Shown here: one piece after another, positions 24,695-34,288 of the stretch
Layout of the letters: the number at the start of each line of letters is the position of its first letter
Numbering within the stretch: the stretch's first letter is position 1
Source of the DNA: an uncultured Faecalibacterium sp.
Lineage (GTDB): Bacteria > Bacillota > Clostridia > Oscillospirales > Ruminococcaceae
Length of the DNA stretch: 64,000 bases
NCBI GenBank assembly: GCA_934524985.1
Contig: CAKSYT010000003.1
Coordinates: forward strand, 124,001 to 188,000
Direction of reading: 5' to 3'
Position numbers and translations under genes: made by a program
The notes under the pieces: model-generated
Databases searched by the model: none
Told to the model about the DNA's origin: nothing
What the model saw: only the letters and a program-made list of their open reading frames with translations

Positions 24695-26035
24695 ATGACA
24701 GTTCAGACACTGGCGATCATTGTCCTTCTTGTCAGCTTCTTTGTTATGATCTTCCTGCGCTTCCCCATTGCATACGCCGTTGGTCTGTCCAGCGTGCTGT
24801 GCATGCTGGTGCAGGGTCAGGCACTGACCGACGTCTGCCGCCTGATGGTCAAGGGCATTTCTTCCTTCAGCCTGATGGCAGTTCCCTTCTTCATCACCAT
24901 GGGCGTGCTCATGGGCTCCGGCGGCATCTCTGAAAAGCTGATCGCACTGGCTGACGCCTGCGTTGGCTGGATGCGCGGCGGTATGGCCATGGTCAACATC
25001 GTGGCTTCCTACTTCTTCGGCGGCATTTCCGGTTCTGCTTCCGCCGATACCGCTTCCATCGGCTCTATCATGATCCCCATGATGGTGGATCAGGGCTACG
25101 GCGCAGACTTCTCCACCGCTGTTACCATCACCTCCTCCTGCGAGGGTCTGCTGGTTCCTCCCAGCCATAACATGGTCATCTACGCTACCACCGCCGGTGG
25201 TATCTCCGTGGGCAGCCTGTTCCTGGCCGGCTACCTGCCCGGCGCTCTGCTGGCTATCGTGCTGATGATCGGCTCCTACATCATCTCGGTCAAGCGCAAC
25301 TACCCCAAGGGTGATCCGTTCAGCATCAAGGCTTTTGTCAAGCAGCTGGGCACTTCTATCTGGGCACTGGCCGCTGTCATCATCGTGGTGTTCGGCGTTG
25401 TCGGCGGTGTGTTCACTGCTACCGAGTCCGCTGCTATCGCCGTTATCTACTCTCTGCTCGTTTCCGTGTTCGTCTATAAGGGTCTGGACTGGAAGGGCGT
25501 GTGGCACGCTCTGGACGAGTGCGTCAACACCCTGTCCATCGTGCTGATCCTGATCGCCACCTCTGCAGTGTTCGGCAACTGCCTGACCATGCTGCACGTT
25601 CCTGATCTGGCAGCAACCGCCATCACCGACCTCACTGATAACCCCTACATCATTGCACTGCTCATCGACCTGATCCTGCTGGTGCTGGGCATGATCATGG
25701 ATATGGCTCCCATCATCCTGATCGCTACCCCCATCCTGCTGCCCATCGCCACCTCTATCGGCATCGATCCTATCCAGTTCGGTATCATCGTGGTTCTGAA
25801 CTGCGGCATCGGCCTGCTCACTCCTCCCGTTGGCTCTGTTCTGTTCATCGGCTCTGCCGTTGCAAAGCGCCCCATGGAGAAGGTGGTCAAGGCGACCCTG
25901 CCGTTCTACCTGTGCATGTTCATTGCACTGCTGCTGCTGACCTACGTCCCCGACATCAGCCTTGCGATCCCCAAGCTGCTGGGCGGCTATGTAAGCCCCA
26001 TCGCAAACCCGCTGGGTCCTGTGTTCATCCACTAA
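24695..26035 (+). CDS. dctM: TRAP transporter large membrane subunit
   Basis: The 446-residue, roughly 12-helix permease couples substrate entry to sodium. Family stretches are visible: FFITMGVLMGSGGISEKLI, FFGGISGSASADTASIGSI and GLLTPPVGSVLFIGSAVA near the end. AAAGGAGG lies at the end of dctQ. T-ended codons match dctP. A terminator follows. No fused DctQ domain. Confidence 0.95.
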   Translation: MTVQTLAIIVLLVSFFVMIFLRFPIAYAVGLSSVLCMLVQGQALTDVCRLMVKGISSFSLMAVPFFITMGVLMGSGGISEKLIALADACVGWMRGGMAMVNIVASYFFGGISGSASADTASIGSIMIPMMVDQGYGADFSTAVTITSSCEGLLVPPSHNMVIYATTAGGISVGSLFLAGYLPGALLAIVLMIGSYIISVKRNYPKGDPFSIKAFVKQLGTSIWALAAVIIVVFGVVGGVFTATESAAIAVIYSLLVSVFVYKGLDWKGVWHALDECVNTLSIVLILIATSAVFGNCLTMLHVPDLAATAITDLTDNPYIIALLIDLILLVLGMIMDMAPIILIATPILLPIATSIGIDPIQFGIIVVLNCGIGLLTPPVGSVLFIGSAVAKRPMEKVVKATLPFYLCMFIALLLLTYVPDISLAIPKLLGGYVSPIANPLGPVFIH

Positions 26036-26067
26036 GCGCAGCATAAGGCAAACCCCTTGCATCTATA

Positions 26068-26113
26068 AGACCGGAGCCTGTCAGCCCTTTGGGCTGCGGG
26101 CCCCGGTCTTTTT
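26068..26113 (+). terminator. terminator of dctPQM
   Basis: AGACCGG (26068-26074) pairs with CCGGTCT (26103-26109), with an inner CAGCCC/GGGCTG stem, then TTTTT. Confidence 0.88.
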
Positions 26114-26138
26114 GCGTGCGCACCAAAATGCGGACAGC

Positions 26139-26167
26139 TTGCACGGCGGGGAACACTATGATACAAT
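26139..26167 (+). promoter_or_regulatory. promoter of the PASTA pseudokinase gene
   Basis: TTGCAC (26139-26144), 17-bp spacer, TACAAT (26162-26167). Confidence 0.75.
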
Positions 26168-26202
26168 AAAAAGTATAGAAGCTTGGAAGGGGAGAGAACA
26201 CT

Positions 26203-27909
26203 ATGGAGCAAAAACGCCTGTGTCCGTTCTGCATTGGGGAGCTGCCGCCTGCGGCGACCGTCTGCCCCCATTGCGGGAAGATCTTAGAGGGCTGCAACCC
26301 GGCGGGCTGTCTGCCGGTGGGCACGGTGCTGGCCGGGCGCTACACCGTGGGCGAGATGCGCAGTCTGGACGGCGAGGGTGTGCTGTACAGCGGCGTGGAG
26401 AATCTGGGCGGCTTCCGGGTGACCATCAAGGAGTACCTGCCCGTCACCCTTTCAGCGGAGCGGGGCGCGGACTGCATCCTGCGCCCCAAGCAGGGCAGCG
26501 AAGTGCTGTTCAAGACCACCCGCATGGACTTTGCAGACCTGTACCGCGCCATCCAGCGCATTACCCCCGCCAGCGGTCTGGAGGCCGTGCTGGATGTGGT
26601 GGAAGCCAACAACACCGTGTATGCGGTGCTGGAAAACCTAGGCGGCACCCCGCTGGAGCAATGGCTGGAAAACCGTCCCGCCCCGGTGCAGGCAGAGGAT
26701 GCCTGCGCCATGCTGCGCCCGGTGTTTGAGGGCGTGGCGGCCATGCACAAGGCAGGGCTGGTGCACCGCGGCATCTGCCCGGAGAATATCCGGGTGATGG
26801 CGGATGGCCGCGGCCGTTTAGCTGGGTACGCCACTGTGGGGCTGCGCACCGCAGGCAGCGGCCTGCACGAGCAGCTGTACGAGGGCTACTCCGCGCCGGA
26901 GCAGTACACCACCGCCGAGTTTGAGGGGCGCTACACCGACGAATACAGCCTTGCCGCCGTCTTTTACCGCATGGTGTGCGGGCAGGCACCCATGCCCGCT
27001 GCCCAGCGCGTGGTGTCGGACTCTAACCCTCGGGCACGCACCGTAGAGCCTGCCGTACCGGCCTATGTCTCCGATGTATTGCAGCTGGGGCTGCGGCTCA
27101 AGGTCATGGAGCGCATCCAGACCGTGCCGCAGCTGTATCAGGCGCTTTCTTCCAAGGAATATACCGCCGAGCTGACCCGCACCATGAAGCCGGAGACCCC
27201 GATGCACCCGGCGCGGGCAGAGCAGAGCCCGCAGGGCAGGGAACACCTGCTCAGCCTGAAAGGGCTGCTGGCGGGCATTCTGATCCTGCTTTCCATTTTG
27301 ATCTTGCTCACCCTGTGGGGCATCGTGAGCAGCAAGGAGGAGCAGACGCCCGCATCAGAGCCGAGCTCGGAAGCGGCCAGCAGCGAGGAAATGAAACCCC
27401 AGAACCTTGTGCCCAACTTTGTGGGCATCGACTACGAGCAGATCAAGAATAACCGCGAGTACACCAGTATGTACCTGTTCCGGGCGGTGCTGGAGTACAG
27501 CGATACCGTGCCCGCCGGGCAGGTCATCCGGCAGGAGCCGGAGGCCGGCGAGGTGATGGAGAACGGCGAGGTGATCCAGATCGTGGTCAGTCAGGGCCCG
27601 GAGAAGGTGGAAATGCCCAAGATCATCGGTGCATCGCAGGATAAGGCCATTGAGATCCTGAGCAGCCGTGGGCTTGTGGCCAGCTGCTTTATGGTGGTGA
27701 ACGATGGCTCCTACGCCACGGGCTGCGTGGTCTCCGCCAGCGAGGAAGAGGGCGCTATGGTCACGGTAGGCACGGTGATCACTGTGTATATCGCCGCAGA
27801 CCCCAGTGTGCAGATCACCGCCACCCCGGAAGAGCCTGCCGCTACCGAGCCTACCACCCCGGAAACGCCCGCAGAGGGCAGCACAGAGCCGGAATACGAT
27901 ACCGATTAA
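26203..27909 (+). CDS. zinc-ribbon, kinase-like, PASTA-domain membrane protein (predicted pseudokinase)
   Basis: 568 residues: N-terminal zinc ribbon (C7, C10, C21, C24); Ser/Thr-kinase-like domain (about 45-330); membrane helix (about 352-373); Ser/Glu-rich linker; two PASTA repeats (about 403-530); and a Thr/Glu/Pro tail. The lysine of VTIKEYLP (K76) is kept, but the HRD catalytic loop reads HRGICPENI (D to G at 190) and the DFG position reads GYA (208-210). Catalysis by the usual mechanism is therefore unlikely. PASTA domains bind peptidoglycan fragments or beta-lactams in PknB relatives. No phosphatase gene is adjacent. It may be a cell-wall sensor or scaffold. Confidence 0.85.
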   Translation: MEQKRLCPFCIGELPPAATVCPHCGKILEGCNPAGCLPVGTVLAGRYTVGEMRSLDGEGVLYSGVENLGGFRVTIKEYLPVTLSAERGADCILRPKQGSEVLFKTTRMDFADLYRAIQRITPASGLEAVLDVVEANNTVYAVLENLGGTPLEQWLENRPAPVQAEDACAMLRPVFEGVAAMHKAGLVHRGICPENIRVMADGRGRLAGYATVGLRTAGSGLHEQLYEGYSAPEQYTTAEFEGRYTDEYSLAAVFYRMVCGQAPMPAAQRVVSDSNPRARTVEPAVPAYVSDVLQLGLRLKVMERIQTVPQLYQALSSKEYTAELTRTMKPETPMHPARAEQSPQGREHLLSLKGLLAGILILLSILILLTLWGIVSSKEEQTPASEPSSEAASSEEMKPQNLVPNFVGIDYEQIKNNREYTSMYLFRAVLEYSDTVPAGQVIRQEPEAGEVMENGEVIQIVVSQGPEKVEMPKIIGASQDKAIEILSSRGLVASCFMVVNDGSYATGCVVSASEEEGAMVTVGTVITVYIAADPSVQITATPEEPAATEPTTPETPAEGSTEPEYDTD

Positions 27910-27923
27910 ACAGCATACAACAA

Positions 27924-27965
27924 AAGCAGAAGCGGGAGCCTTATAACGGGCTCCCGCTTCTGCTT
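27924..27965. terminator. bidirectional terminator between convergent genes
   Basis: A 17-bp stem (27924-27940 with 27949-27965) has AAA on the left and TT/TTT context on the right; it separates the PASTA gene (+) from gltD (-). Confidence 0.9.
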
Positions 27966-27992
27966 GTTTAGGATAGGAAAGAGAATGGCAAA

Positions 27993-29471
27993 TTAAAGGT
28001 TGGTGTAGCCCATCAGGCAGCGGTCTACCTCGGCGGCGCAATCGCGGCCCTCGCGCAGACCCCACACCACAAGGCTCTGGCCGCGGCGCATATCGCCGCA
28101 GACGAATACCTTGTCCACATTGGTCTTAAAGCTGTGGTCGGCTACATTGCCCCGGGCGGTCAGCTCCACCCCAAAGGCATCGGCTGTGTAGTTTTCGCAG
28201 CCGGTAAAGCCTGCGGCAATAAATGCCAGCTGGCAGTCGTAGGTAAATTCTTTGCCGGTGGGCACCATGCTGGTGCGCCCGGTCTCGGGGTCGCGCTCCG
28301 GTTTCAGGCAGCTGATGACGGCACCGGTCAGGTTGCCGGCCTCGTCCTTCAAAAACTCCTTCACAGTGGTCTGATACACGCGCGGGTCCTTGCCGAACTT
28401 GGCAATGCACTCGGTCTGGCCGTAGTCCACCTTCAGCACCCGGGGCCACTCCGGCCACGGGTTTGCGGCGGTGCGCTCGACAGGGGGCTGGGGCATCATT
28501 TCCAGTGCCATCAGGTCGGTGCAGCCCTGCCGCAGGGCAGTGCCCTGACAGTCGTTTCCGGTGTCGCCGCCGCCAATGACCAGCACGTTTTTACCGGCTG
28601 CATTGATGGCCTTGCCGTCTGCAAAACCCGAGTCCAGCAGGCTCTTGGTCACGCTGGTCAGGTAGTCCACGGCAAAGTGCACACCCTTGGCGTCCCGGCC
28701 GGGTACGTTCAAATCGCGGGGCTTTTTGGCACCGCAGCACAGCACCACGGCATCAAAATCTGCCAGCAGCTGCTCGGCGGGCACAGCACCGCCCACATCC
28801 ATGCCGGTGCGGAACACAACACCCTCGGCCTGCATCAGCTTGACCCGGCGCTCGATGACCGCCTTGTCCAGCTTCATGTTGGGGATGCCGTACATCAGCA
28901 GGCCGCCCACACGGTCGGCGCGCTCAAACACGGTAACGGCGTGGCCGCGCTTGTTCAGGTACTCGGCCACCGAAAGCCCCGCAGGGCCGCTGCCAACCAC
29001 GGCAACGCTCTTGCCGGTGCGGGTCGGCGGCGGGGTGGCGGTAAGCCAATTCTTGGCGTAGGCCGTCTCGATGATGGCGTGCTCGTTTTCGCGCACGGTG
29101 ACGCTGTTACCGGTCACATCCCCGCAGGTGCAGGCGGCCTCACACAAGGCGGGGCACACCCGGCTGGTAAACTCCGGGAAGCGGTTGGTGGCCATCAGGC
29201 GGTGGAGCGCCAGCTCCCACTTGCCGTGGTACACCAGATCGTTCCACTCCGGGATGAGGTTGTTCAGCGGACAGCCGGAGGCCATGCCGCCGATCATCAT
29301 GCCCGCCTGACAGAAGGGCACGCCGCAGTCCATGCAGCGGGCGGCCTGCGTCTGCTGCTGCTCCCGCGAGAGCCAGATGTGGAACTCGTTAAAATTTTCA
29401 AGGCGCTCCAGCGGCGCAACGTCCGTGCTGGTCTTGCGCGCATAATCCATAAATCCTGTTGTCTTACCCAT
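27993..29471 (-). CDS. gltD: glutamate synthase small subunit
   Basis: FAD- and Fe-S-containing subunit passing NADPH electrons to GltB. Among 492 residues, the N-terminal cysteine motifs (CMDCGVPFC and CPALCEAAC) bind 4Fe-4S clusters, VAVVGSGPAGLSVAEYL (about 155-171) is the FAD loop and VLVIGGGDTGNDC the NADPH loop. It lies 14 bp after gltB, in the same transcript. The start codon is placed after an AAGGAGGGGC site. Confidence 0.96.
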   Translation of the reverse strand: MGKTTGFMDYARKTSTDVAPLERLENFNEFHIWLSREQQQTQAARCMDCGVPFCQAGMMIGGMASGCPLNNLIPEWNDLVYHGKWELALHRLMATNRFPEFTSRVCPALCEAACTCGDVTGNSVTVRENEHAIIETAYAKNWLTATPPPTRTGKSVAVVGSGPAGLSVAEYLNKRGHAVTVFERADRVGGLLMYGIPNMKLDKAVIERRVKLMQAEGVVFRTGMDVGGAVPAEQLLADFDAVVLCCGAKKPRDLNVPGRDAKGVHFAVDYLTSVTKSLLDSGFADGKAINAAGKNVLVIGGGDTGNDCQGTALRQGCTDLMALEMMPQPPVERTAANPWPEWPRVLKVDYGQTECIAKFGKDPRVYQTTVKEFLKDEAGNLTGAVISCLKPERDPETGRTSMVPTGKEFTYDCQLAFIAAGFTGCENYTADAFGVELTARGNVADHSFKTNVDKVFVCGDMRRGQSLVVWGLREGRDCAAEVDRCLMGYTNL

Positions 29472-29485
29472 GCTGCTGCCCCTCC

Positions 29486-32400
29486 TTACTTATGCTTCTG
29501 CACTGCATAGAATGCTTCGATCTGTGCCTGCTCGCCGTCCAGACCACGCTCCTCTACCGAGGCGATGACCCGCAGCATGCGGTCGTAATCGTAAGGCAGC
29601 ACCTTTTTGAATTTGGGCAGGAACGCACTGAAATTGTCCAAGATCTCCTTGCCGCGCGGAGAGCCGGTGGCCTCCACATGGGCGCGGATCAGCTCCTTCA
29701 GGGTGGCAACATCGTACTTGTGCTCCACCGGCTCAAGGCTGACGGTCTCCTTGTTCACGCGCTGGTAGAAGTCCCAGTTCTCGTCCAGCACATAGGCAAT
29801 GCCGCCGGTCATACCGGCTGCAAAGTTTTTGCCGGTCTGGCCCAGCACCACCACGGTGCCGCCGGTCATGTACTCACAGCCATGGTCGCCCACGCCCTCT
29901 ACAACGGCGGTAGCGCCGCTGTTGCGCACGCAGAAGCGCTCACCGGCCACGCCGGAGATGAACGCCTTGCCGCTGGTAGCGCCGTACAGCGCCACGTTGC
30001 CGGTGATGATGTTCTCCTCGGGCTTGAAGTCGATGCCCTGCGGCGGGCGCACAACGATCTTGCCGCCGGAAAGGCCCTTGCCCATGTAGTCGTTGCAGTC
30101 ACCCACCAGTTCCAGCGTCAGGCCGCTCGGGATAAAGGCACCAAAGCTCTGACCGCCCGCACCGGTGCAGTGCACGGTGTACACATCATCCGGCAGGTCG
30201 TTGCCGTATTTGCGGGTGATCTCGCTGCCAAAGATGGCACCAAAGGCGCGGTCCACGTTGGAAACATTCAGGCTGACGCTCTGGGGAGCTTTGCTGCCCA
30301 GCTTGAACTTCTTCATCAGCACCTTCATGTCCAGCGTGTTTTCCAGATGGAAGTCGTAGCTGTCCTCCTTGATGAAGTGGACGTTGCTGTTGGCAATGGC
30401 GGGGTTGTGCAGGATGCAGTCCAGATCCAGCTCTGCGGCGCGGCTGCCCGGGGCGGCGGGCTTGACCCGCAGCAGGTCGGTGCGGCCCACCAGCTCGTCC
30501 ACGGTGCGCACGCCCAGCTTTGCCATGTACTCTCGCAGTTCCTCGGCCACAAAGGTGAGGTAGTTGATGATGTACTCCGGCTTGCCGCGGAAGTTCTTGC
30601 GCAGCTCAGGGTTCTGGGTGCAGATGCCCATGGGGCAGGTGTCCAGATTGCACACACGCATCATCACGCAGCCCTCTGCCATCAGCAGGGTAGTGCCGAA
30701 GCCGAACTCCTCTGCGCCCAGCATGCAGCTGATGGCCACATCCCGGCCGGACAGCAGCTTGGAGTCGCTTTCGATGCGCACGCGGGTGCGCAGACCGTTC
30801 ATGATCAGGGTCTGGTGGGTCTCGGCGATGCCCAGCTCCCAAGGCAGACCGGCGTGCTTGATGGAGGTGCGGGGCGCAGCACCGGTGCCGCCGTCATAGC
30901 CGGACACCAGAATGACCTGTGCGCCGCCCTTGGCAACACCGGCGGCAATGGTGCCGACACCCGCCTCGCTGACCAGCTTGACGTTGATGTTGGCGTTGCG
31001 GTTGGCGTTTTTCAGGTCGTAGATCAGCTCTGCCAGATCCTCGATGGAGTAGATATCGTGGTGGGGCGGGGGAGAGATCAGGCCCACGCCGGTGGTGCTG
31101 TGGCGGGTCTTGGCAATCCACGGATACACCTTGGCACCGGGCAGGTTGCCGCCCTCGCCGGGCTTTGCGCCCTGTGCCAGCTTGATCTGGATCTCCTCGG
31201 CGCTTACCAGATACTTGCTGGTCACGCCAAAGCGGGCGGAGGCCACCTGTTTAATTTTGGAATTGCTCTCGCTGTGGTAGCGCTCCTCGGGCTCGCCGCC
31301 CTCACCGGTGTTGCTGCGGCCACCCAGACGGTTCAGGGCGATGGCAATGGTCTCGTGTGCCTCGCTGCTCAGTGCGCCGTAGCTCATGGCAGCGCCCTTG
31401 AACCGCTTGACGATGCTGGAGACCGGCTCTACCTCCTCCAGCGGGATGCCGCCGTCTGCGGCGTAGTTGAAGTCCAGCAGGCTGCGCAGATGCACGCCCT
31501 CGGCACCCATGTTGTCCACCGTCTGGGTGAACTGCTTGAAGGTGTCGTAATCGCCGGTGCGGCAGGCTTTCTGGAACAGGTGGATGGTCTGGGGGTTGAA
31601 CAGGTGCTCTTCCTTGCCGCTGCGGAACTTGTGGGCACCGCTGTCGGCCAGCTCCATGTTGATATCCAGTCCCAGCGGGTCAAAGGCGGCGTTGTGCTGC
31701 GCCTCCACATCGGCCTGAATATCTGCCATGCTCACACCGCCCACACGGCTCACCGTGCCGGTAAAGTATTTGTCAATGACCTCCTTCGAGATGCCCACAG
31801 CCTCAAAGATCTGGCTGCTCTGGTAGCTCTGGATGGTGGAAATGCCCATCTTGGAGGCGATCTTCACGATGCCGCTGAGAATAGCGTTGTCGTAGTCCTG
31901 CACGGCGGCGTAGTAGTCCTTATCCAGCAGGCCCTCGTCGATGAGCTGCCCGATGGTCTCGTGTGCCAGATAGGGGTTGATGGCGCAGGCACCGTAGCCC
32001 AGCAGGGTGGCAAAGTGGTGCACCTCCCGGGGCTCGGCGCTCTCCAAAATCAGTGCCAGTGCGGTGCTCTTTTTGGTGCGGATGAGGTACTGGGACACTG
32101 CCGAAACAGCCAGCAGGCTGGGGATGGTCACATGGTATTCATCCACGTCACGGTCGGACAGGATGATGATATTTGCACCCTCCTTGTAGGCGCGGTCCAC
32201 TTCCAGAAATACCCGGTCGATGGCCTTTTCCAGACTGGTGTTCTTGTAGTAGTTGATGGACACCGTAGCCACCTTGAAGCCCGGCACGTTCATGTACTTG
32301 ATCTTCAACAGGTCGGTGTTGGTCAGGATGGGGTTGTGCACCTTGAGCACCTTGCAGTTCTCGGGCTTATCTTCCAGCAGATTGCCGTGGGCACCGATGT

Positions 32401-34021
32401 AAACGCTGGTGGAGGTGACCACCTTTTCCCGGATGGCATCGATAGGGGGGTTCGTCACCTGTGCAAACCGCTGTTTGAAGTAGTTGAACAGCGGGGGATG
32501 CTGGCTGCTGAGCACAGCAAGCGGGGTGTCGGTACCCATGGCACCGGAAGGCTCTGCGCCTGCCCGCGCCATGGCAAGGATCATGGTGTTCACGTCCTCG
32601 TACTTGTAGCCGAACACCTTTTGCAGCCGGGTCAGCTGCTCGCCGGTGTAGCTCTCCACCTTCACGTTGGGGATCTTCAGCCCGCTCAGCTGCACCAGAT
32701 TGCGGTCGATCCACTCGCCGTAGGGCTCGCGGCTGGCGTAAAGCTCCTTCAGCTTTTCGTCGTCCACCACTTCGCCCTTGACGGTATCCACCAGCAGCAT
32801 CTTGCCGGGGCGCAGACGCTCTTTGACCAGAATATTCTCCGGGTCGCATTCCAGCACGCCCACCTCAGAGGACAGGATCATGCGGCCATCCTTGGTGATG
32901 TAGTAGCGGCTGGGGCGCAGACCGTTGCGGTCCAGCACCGCGCCCATCACATCGCCGTCCGAGAACAGGATGGCGGCGGGGCCGTCCCATGGCTCCAGCA
33001 TGGTGGCGTAGTACTGGTAGAAATCCCGCTTTTTCTGGCTGATATTCTTGTTGTTCTCCCACGGCTCGGGGATGGTGATCATCACAGCCAGCGGCAGATC
33101 CATGCCGTTCATCACCATGAACTCAAGCGCGTTATCCAGCATGGCGGAGTCCGAGCCGGAGGTGTTGATGATGGGCAGGATCTTGTTCATGTCGTCCTGC
33201 AAAATGGGGCTGGAGATGCTCTCCTCGCGTGCCAGCATGGCATCGGTGTTGCCCTTGATGGTGTTGATCTCGCCGTTGTGCAGGATAAAGCGGTTGGGGT
33301 GTGCACGCATCCAGCTGGGGTTGGTGTTGGTAGAAAAGCGGCTGTGCACCATGCCGATGGCAGATTCATAATCCGGGTCCTGCAGGTCGGCGTAGAAGCG
33401 GCGCAGGTCGTGCACAAGGAACATACCCTTGTACACGATGGTGCGGCTGGACAGGCTGGGCACATAGGTGCCGTTGCTGGCCTGCTCGAACACGCGGCGC
33501 ACGATGTACAGGCGGCGGTCAAACTCAATGCCCTTGCTTACCTTGGCGGGCTTTTTGATGAAGCACTGCCAGATGGCGGGCATACAATCCCGGGCTTTCT
33601 GACCCACGGCATCGGGGTCTACGGGCACCTCGCGCCATGCCAGGAACTCCAGCCCCTCCTTGCGGGTGACCACCTCGAACAGCTTCATGGCCTGTGCCCG
33701 CAGGTGCTCGCTCTGGGGGAAGAAGAACATACCCACGCCGTACTCCCGCTCGTTGCCCAGCCGGATGTTCAGCTCCTCGGCCACCTTGGAGAAGAACTTG
33801 TGGCTGATCTGCAGCAGGATGCCTACGCCGTCGCCGGTCTTGCCCTCGGCGTCCTTACCGGCGCGGTGCTCCAGCCGCTCCACGATGGACAGTGCATCGT
33901 CCACCGTCTGGTGGCTTTTACGTCCCTTGATGTCCACCACAGCGCCGATGCCGCAGGCATCGTGCTCGAACTGTGGATCGTACAGACCAAGGGTGGTTTT
34001 CTGCTCTGTAAAGTTTTCCAT
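29486..34021 (-). CDS. gltB: glutamate synthase large subunit
   Basis: Makes two glutamates from glutamine and 2-oxoglutarate. I start at ATG 34021 (1511 residues), as AAAAAGGATGGG directly abuts the alternative ATG at 34033. A short propeptide precedes the class II amidotransferase nucleophile C23 in HDACGIG. The central and FMN-binding domains follow; CMMRVCNLDTCPMGIC holds the 3Fe-4S cysteines (about 1140), and the C-terminal GXGXG repeat beta-helix ends the protein. The leader has an attenuator-like structure and the promoter has direct repeats. On the opposite strand a 1628-codon open frame is only a shadow of this gene. Confidence 0.97.
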   Translation of the reverse strand: MENFTEQKTTLGLYDPQFEHDACGIGAVVDIKGRKSHQTVDDALSIVERLEHRAGKDAEGKTGDGVGILLQISHKFFSKVAEELNIRLGNEREYGVGMFFFPQSEHLRAQAMKLFEVVTRKEGLEFLAWREVPVDPDAVGQKARDCMPAIWQCFIKKPAKVSKGIEFDRRLYIVRRVFEQASNGTYVPSLSSRTIVYKGMFLVHDLRRFYADLQDPDYESAIGMVHSRFSTNTNPSWMRAHPNRFILHNGEINTIKGNTDAMLAREESISSPILQDDMNKILPIINTSGSDSAMLDNALEFMVMNGMDLPLAVMITIPEPWENNKNISQKKRDFYQYYATMLEPWDGPAAILFSDGDVMGAVLDRNGLRPSRYYITKDGRMILSSEVGVLECDPENILVKERLRPGKMLLVDTVKGEVVDDEKLKELYASREPYGEWIDRNLVQLSGLKIPNVKVESYTGEQLTRLQKVFGYKYEDVNTMILAMARAGAEPSGAMGTDTPLAVLSSQHPPLFNYFKQRFAQVTNPPIDAIREKVVTSTSVYIGAHGNLLEDKPENCKVLKVHNPILTNTDLLKIKYMNVPGFKVATVSINYYKNTSLEKAIDRVFLEVDRAYKEGANIIILSDRDVDEYHVTIPSLLAVSAVSQYLIRTKKSTALALILESAEPREVHHFATLLGYGACAINPYLAHETIGQLIDEGLLDKDYYAAVQDYDNAILSGIVKIASKMGISTIQSYQSSQIFEAVGISKEVIDKYFTGTVSRVGGVSMADIQADVEAQHNAAFDPLGLDINMELADSGAHKFRSGKEEHLFNPQTIHLFQKACRTGDYDTFKQFTQTVDNMGAEGVHLRSLLDFNYAADGGIPLEEVEPVSSIVKRFKGAAMSYGALSSEAHETIAIALNRLGGRSNTGEGGEPEERYHSESNSKIKQVASARFGVTSKYLVSAEEIQIKLAQGAKPGEGGNLPGAKVYPWIAKTRHSTTGVGLISPPPHHDIYSIEDLAELIYDLKNANRNANINVKLVSEAGVGTIAAGVAKGGAQVILVSGYDGGTGAAPRTSIKHAGLPWELGIAETHQTLIMNGLRTRVRIESDSKLLSGRDVAISCMLGAEEFGFGTTLLMAEGCVMMRVCNLDTCPMGICTQNPELRKNFRGKPEYIINYLTFVAEELREYMAKLGVRTVDELVGRTDLLRVKPAAPGSRAAELDLDCILHNPAIANSNVHFIKEDSYDFHLENTLDMKVLMKKFKLGSKAPQSVSLNVSNVDRAFGAIFGSEITRKYGNDLPDDVYTVHCTGAGGQSFGAFIPSGLTLELVGDCNDYMGKGLSGGKIVVRPPQGIDFKPEENIITGNVALYGATSGKAFISGVAGERFCVRNSGATAVVEGVGDHGCEYMTGGTVVVLGQTGKNFAAGMTGGIAYVLDENWDFYQRVNKETVSLEPVEHKYDVATLKELIRAHVEATGSPRGKEILDNFSAFLPKFKKVLPYDYDRMLRVIASVEERGLDGEQAQIEAFYAVQKHK

Positions 34022-34093
34022 AGTCTTTCCCATCCTTTTTACTTGTTTGCTCACCGGGGGCTGCGGCACCCTCCGCAGCTTTTGATCCCCTGC

Positions 34094-34152
34094 AAAAAGA
34101 AAAAGACGCCCCGCAAGGGCATAGGATGCCCCTGCGGAACGCCTTTGTTCCG
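34094..34152 (-). promoter_or_regulatory. transcription attenuator in the gltB leader
   Basis: On the minus strand a hairpin CGGAAC-AAAGGC-GTTCCG (34152-34135) comes first. Its 3' arm is also the start of a larger GC-rich hairpin (34143-34105) followed by TTTTTCTTTTT (34104-34094). The two cannot form together, so the first can act as antiterminator. The hexaloop has A at position 1 and G at 4, as in ANTAR-target loops, but the second hairpin of that motif is not visible. Confidence 0.6.
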
Positions 34153-34161
34153 ATACCTGAT

Positions 34162-34218
34162 ATTATACAGATTCCTGAAAAATCTTCAAGTGACAGCTGC
34201 ACCAAATATGACAACTGC
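34162..34218 (-). promoter_or_regulatory. gltBD promoter with upstream direct repeats
   Basis: Minus strand: TTGAAG (34184-34189), 16-bp spacer, TATAAT (34162-34167). Two GCAGYTGTCA repeats (34191-34200 and 34209-34218) lie 18 bp apart directly upstream of the -35 box and look like activator sites. Between 34219 and 34288 I see only a CGCCG-TACG-CGGCG hairpin, perhaps the end of hcp. Confidence 0.7.
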
Positions 34219-34288
34219 TTTACACCACTTCTTGTGCGAAACGCCGCGTACGGCGGTCAGTTGTAGTCATAGTGAGAACAGCGCTGGC

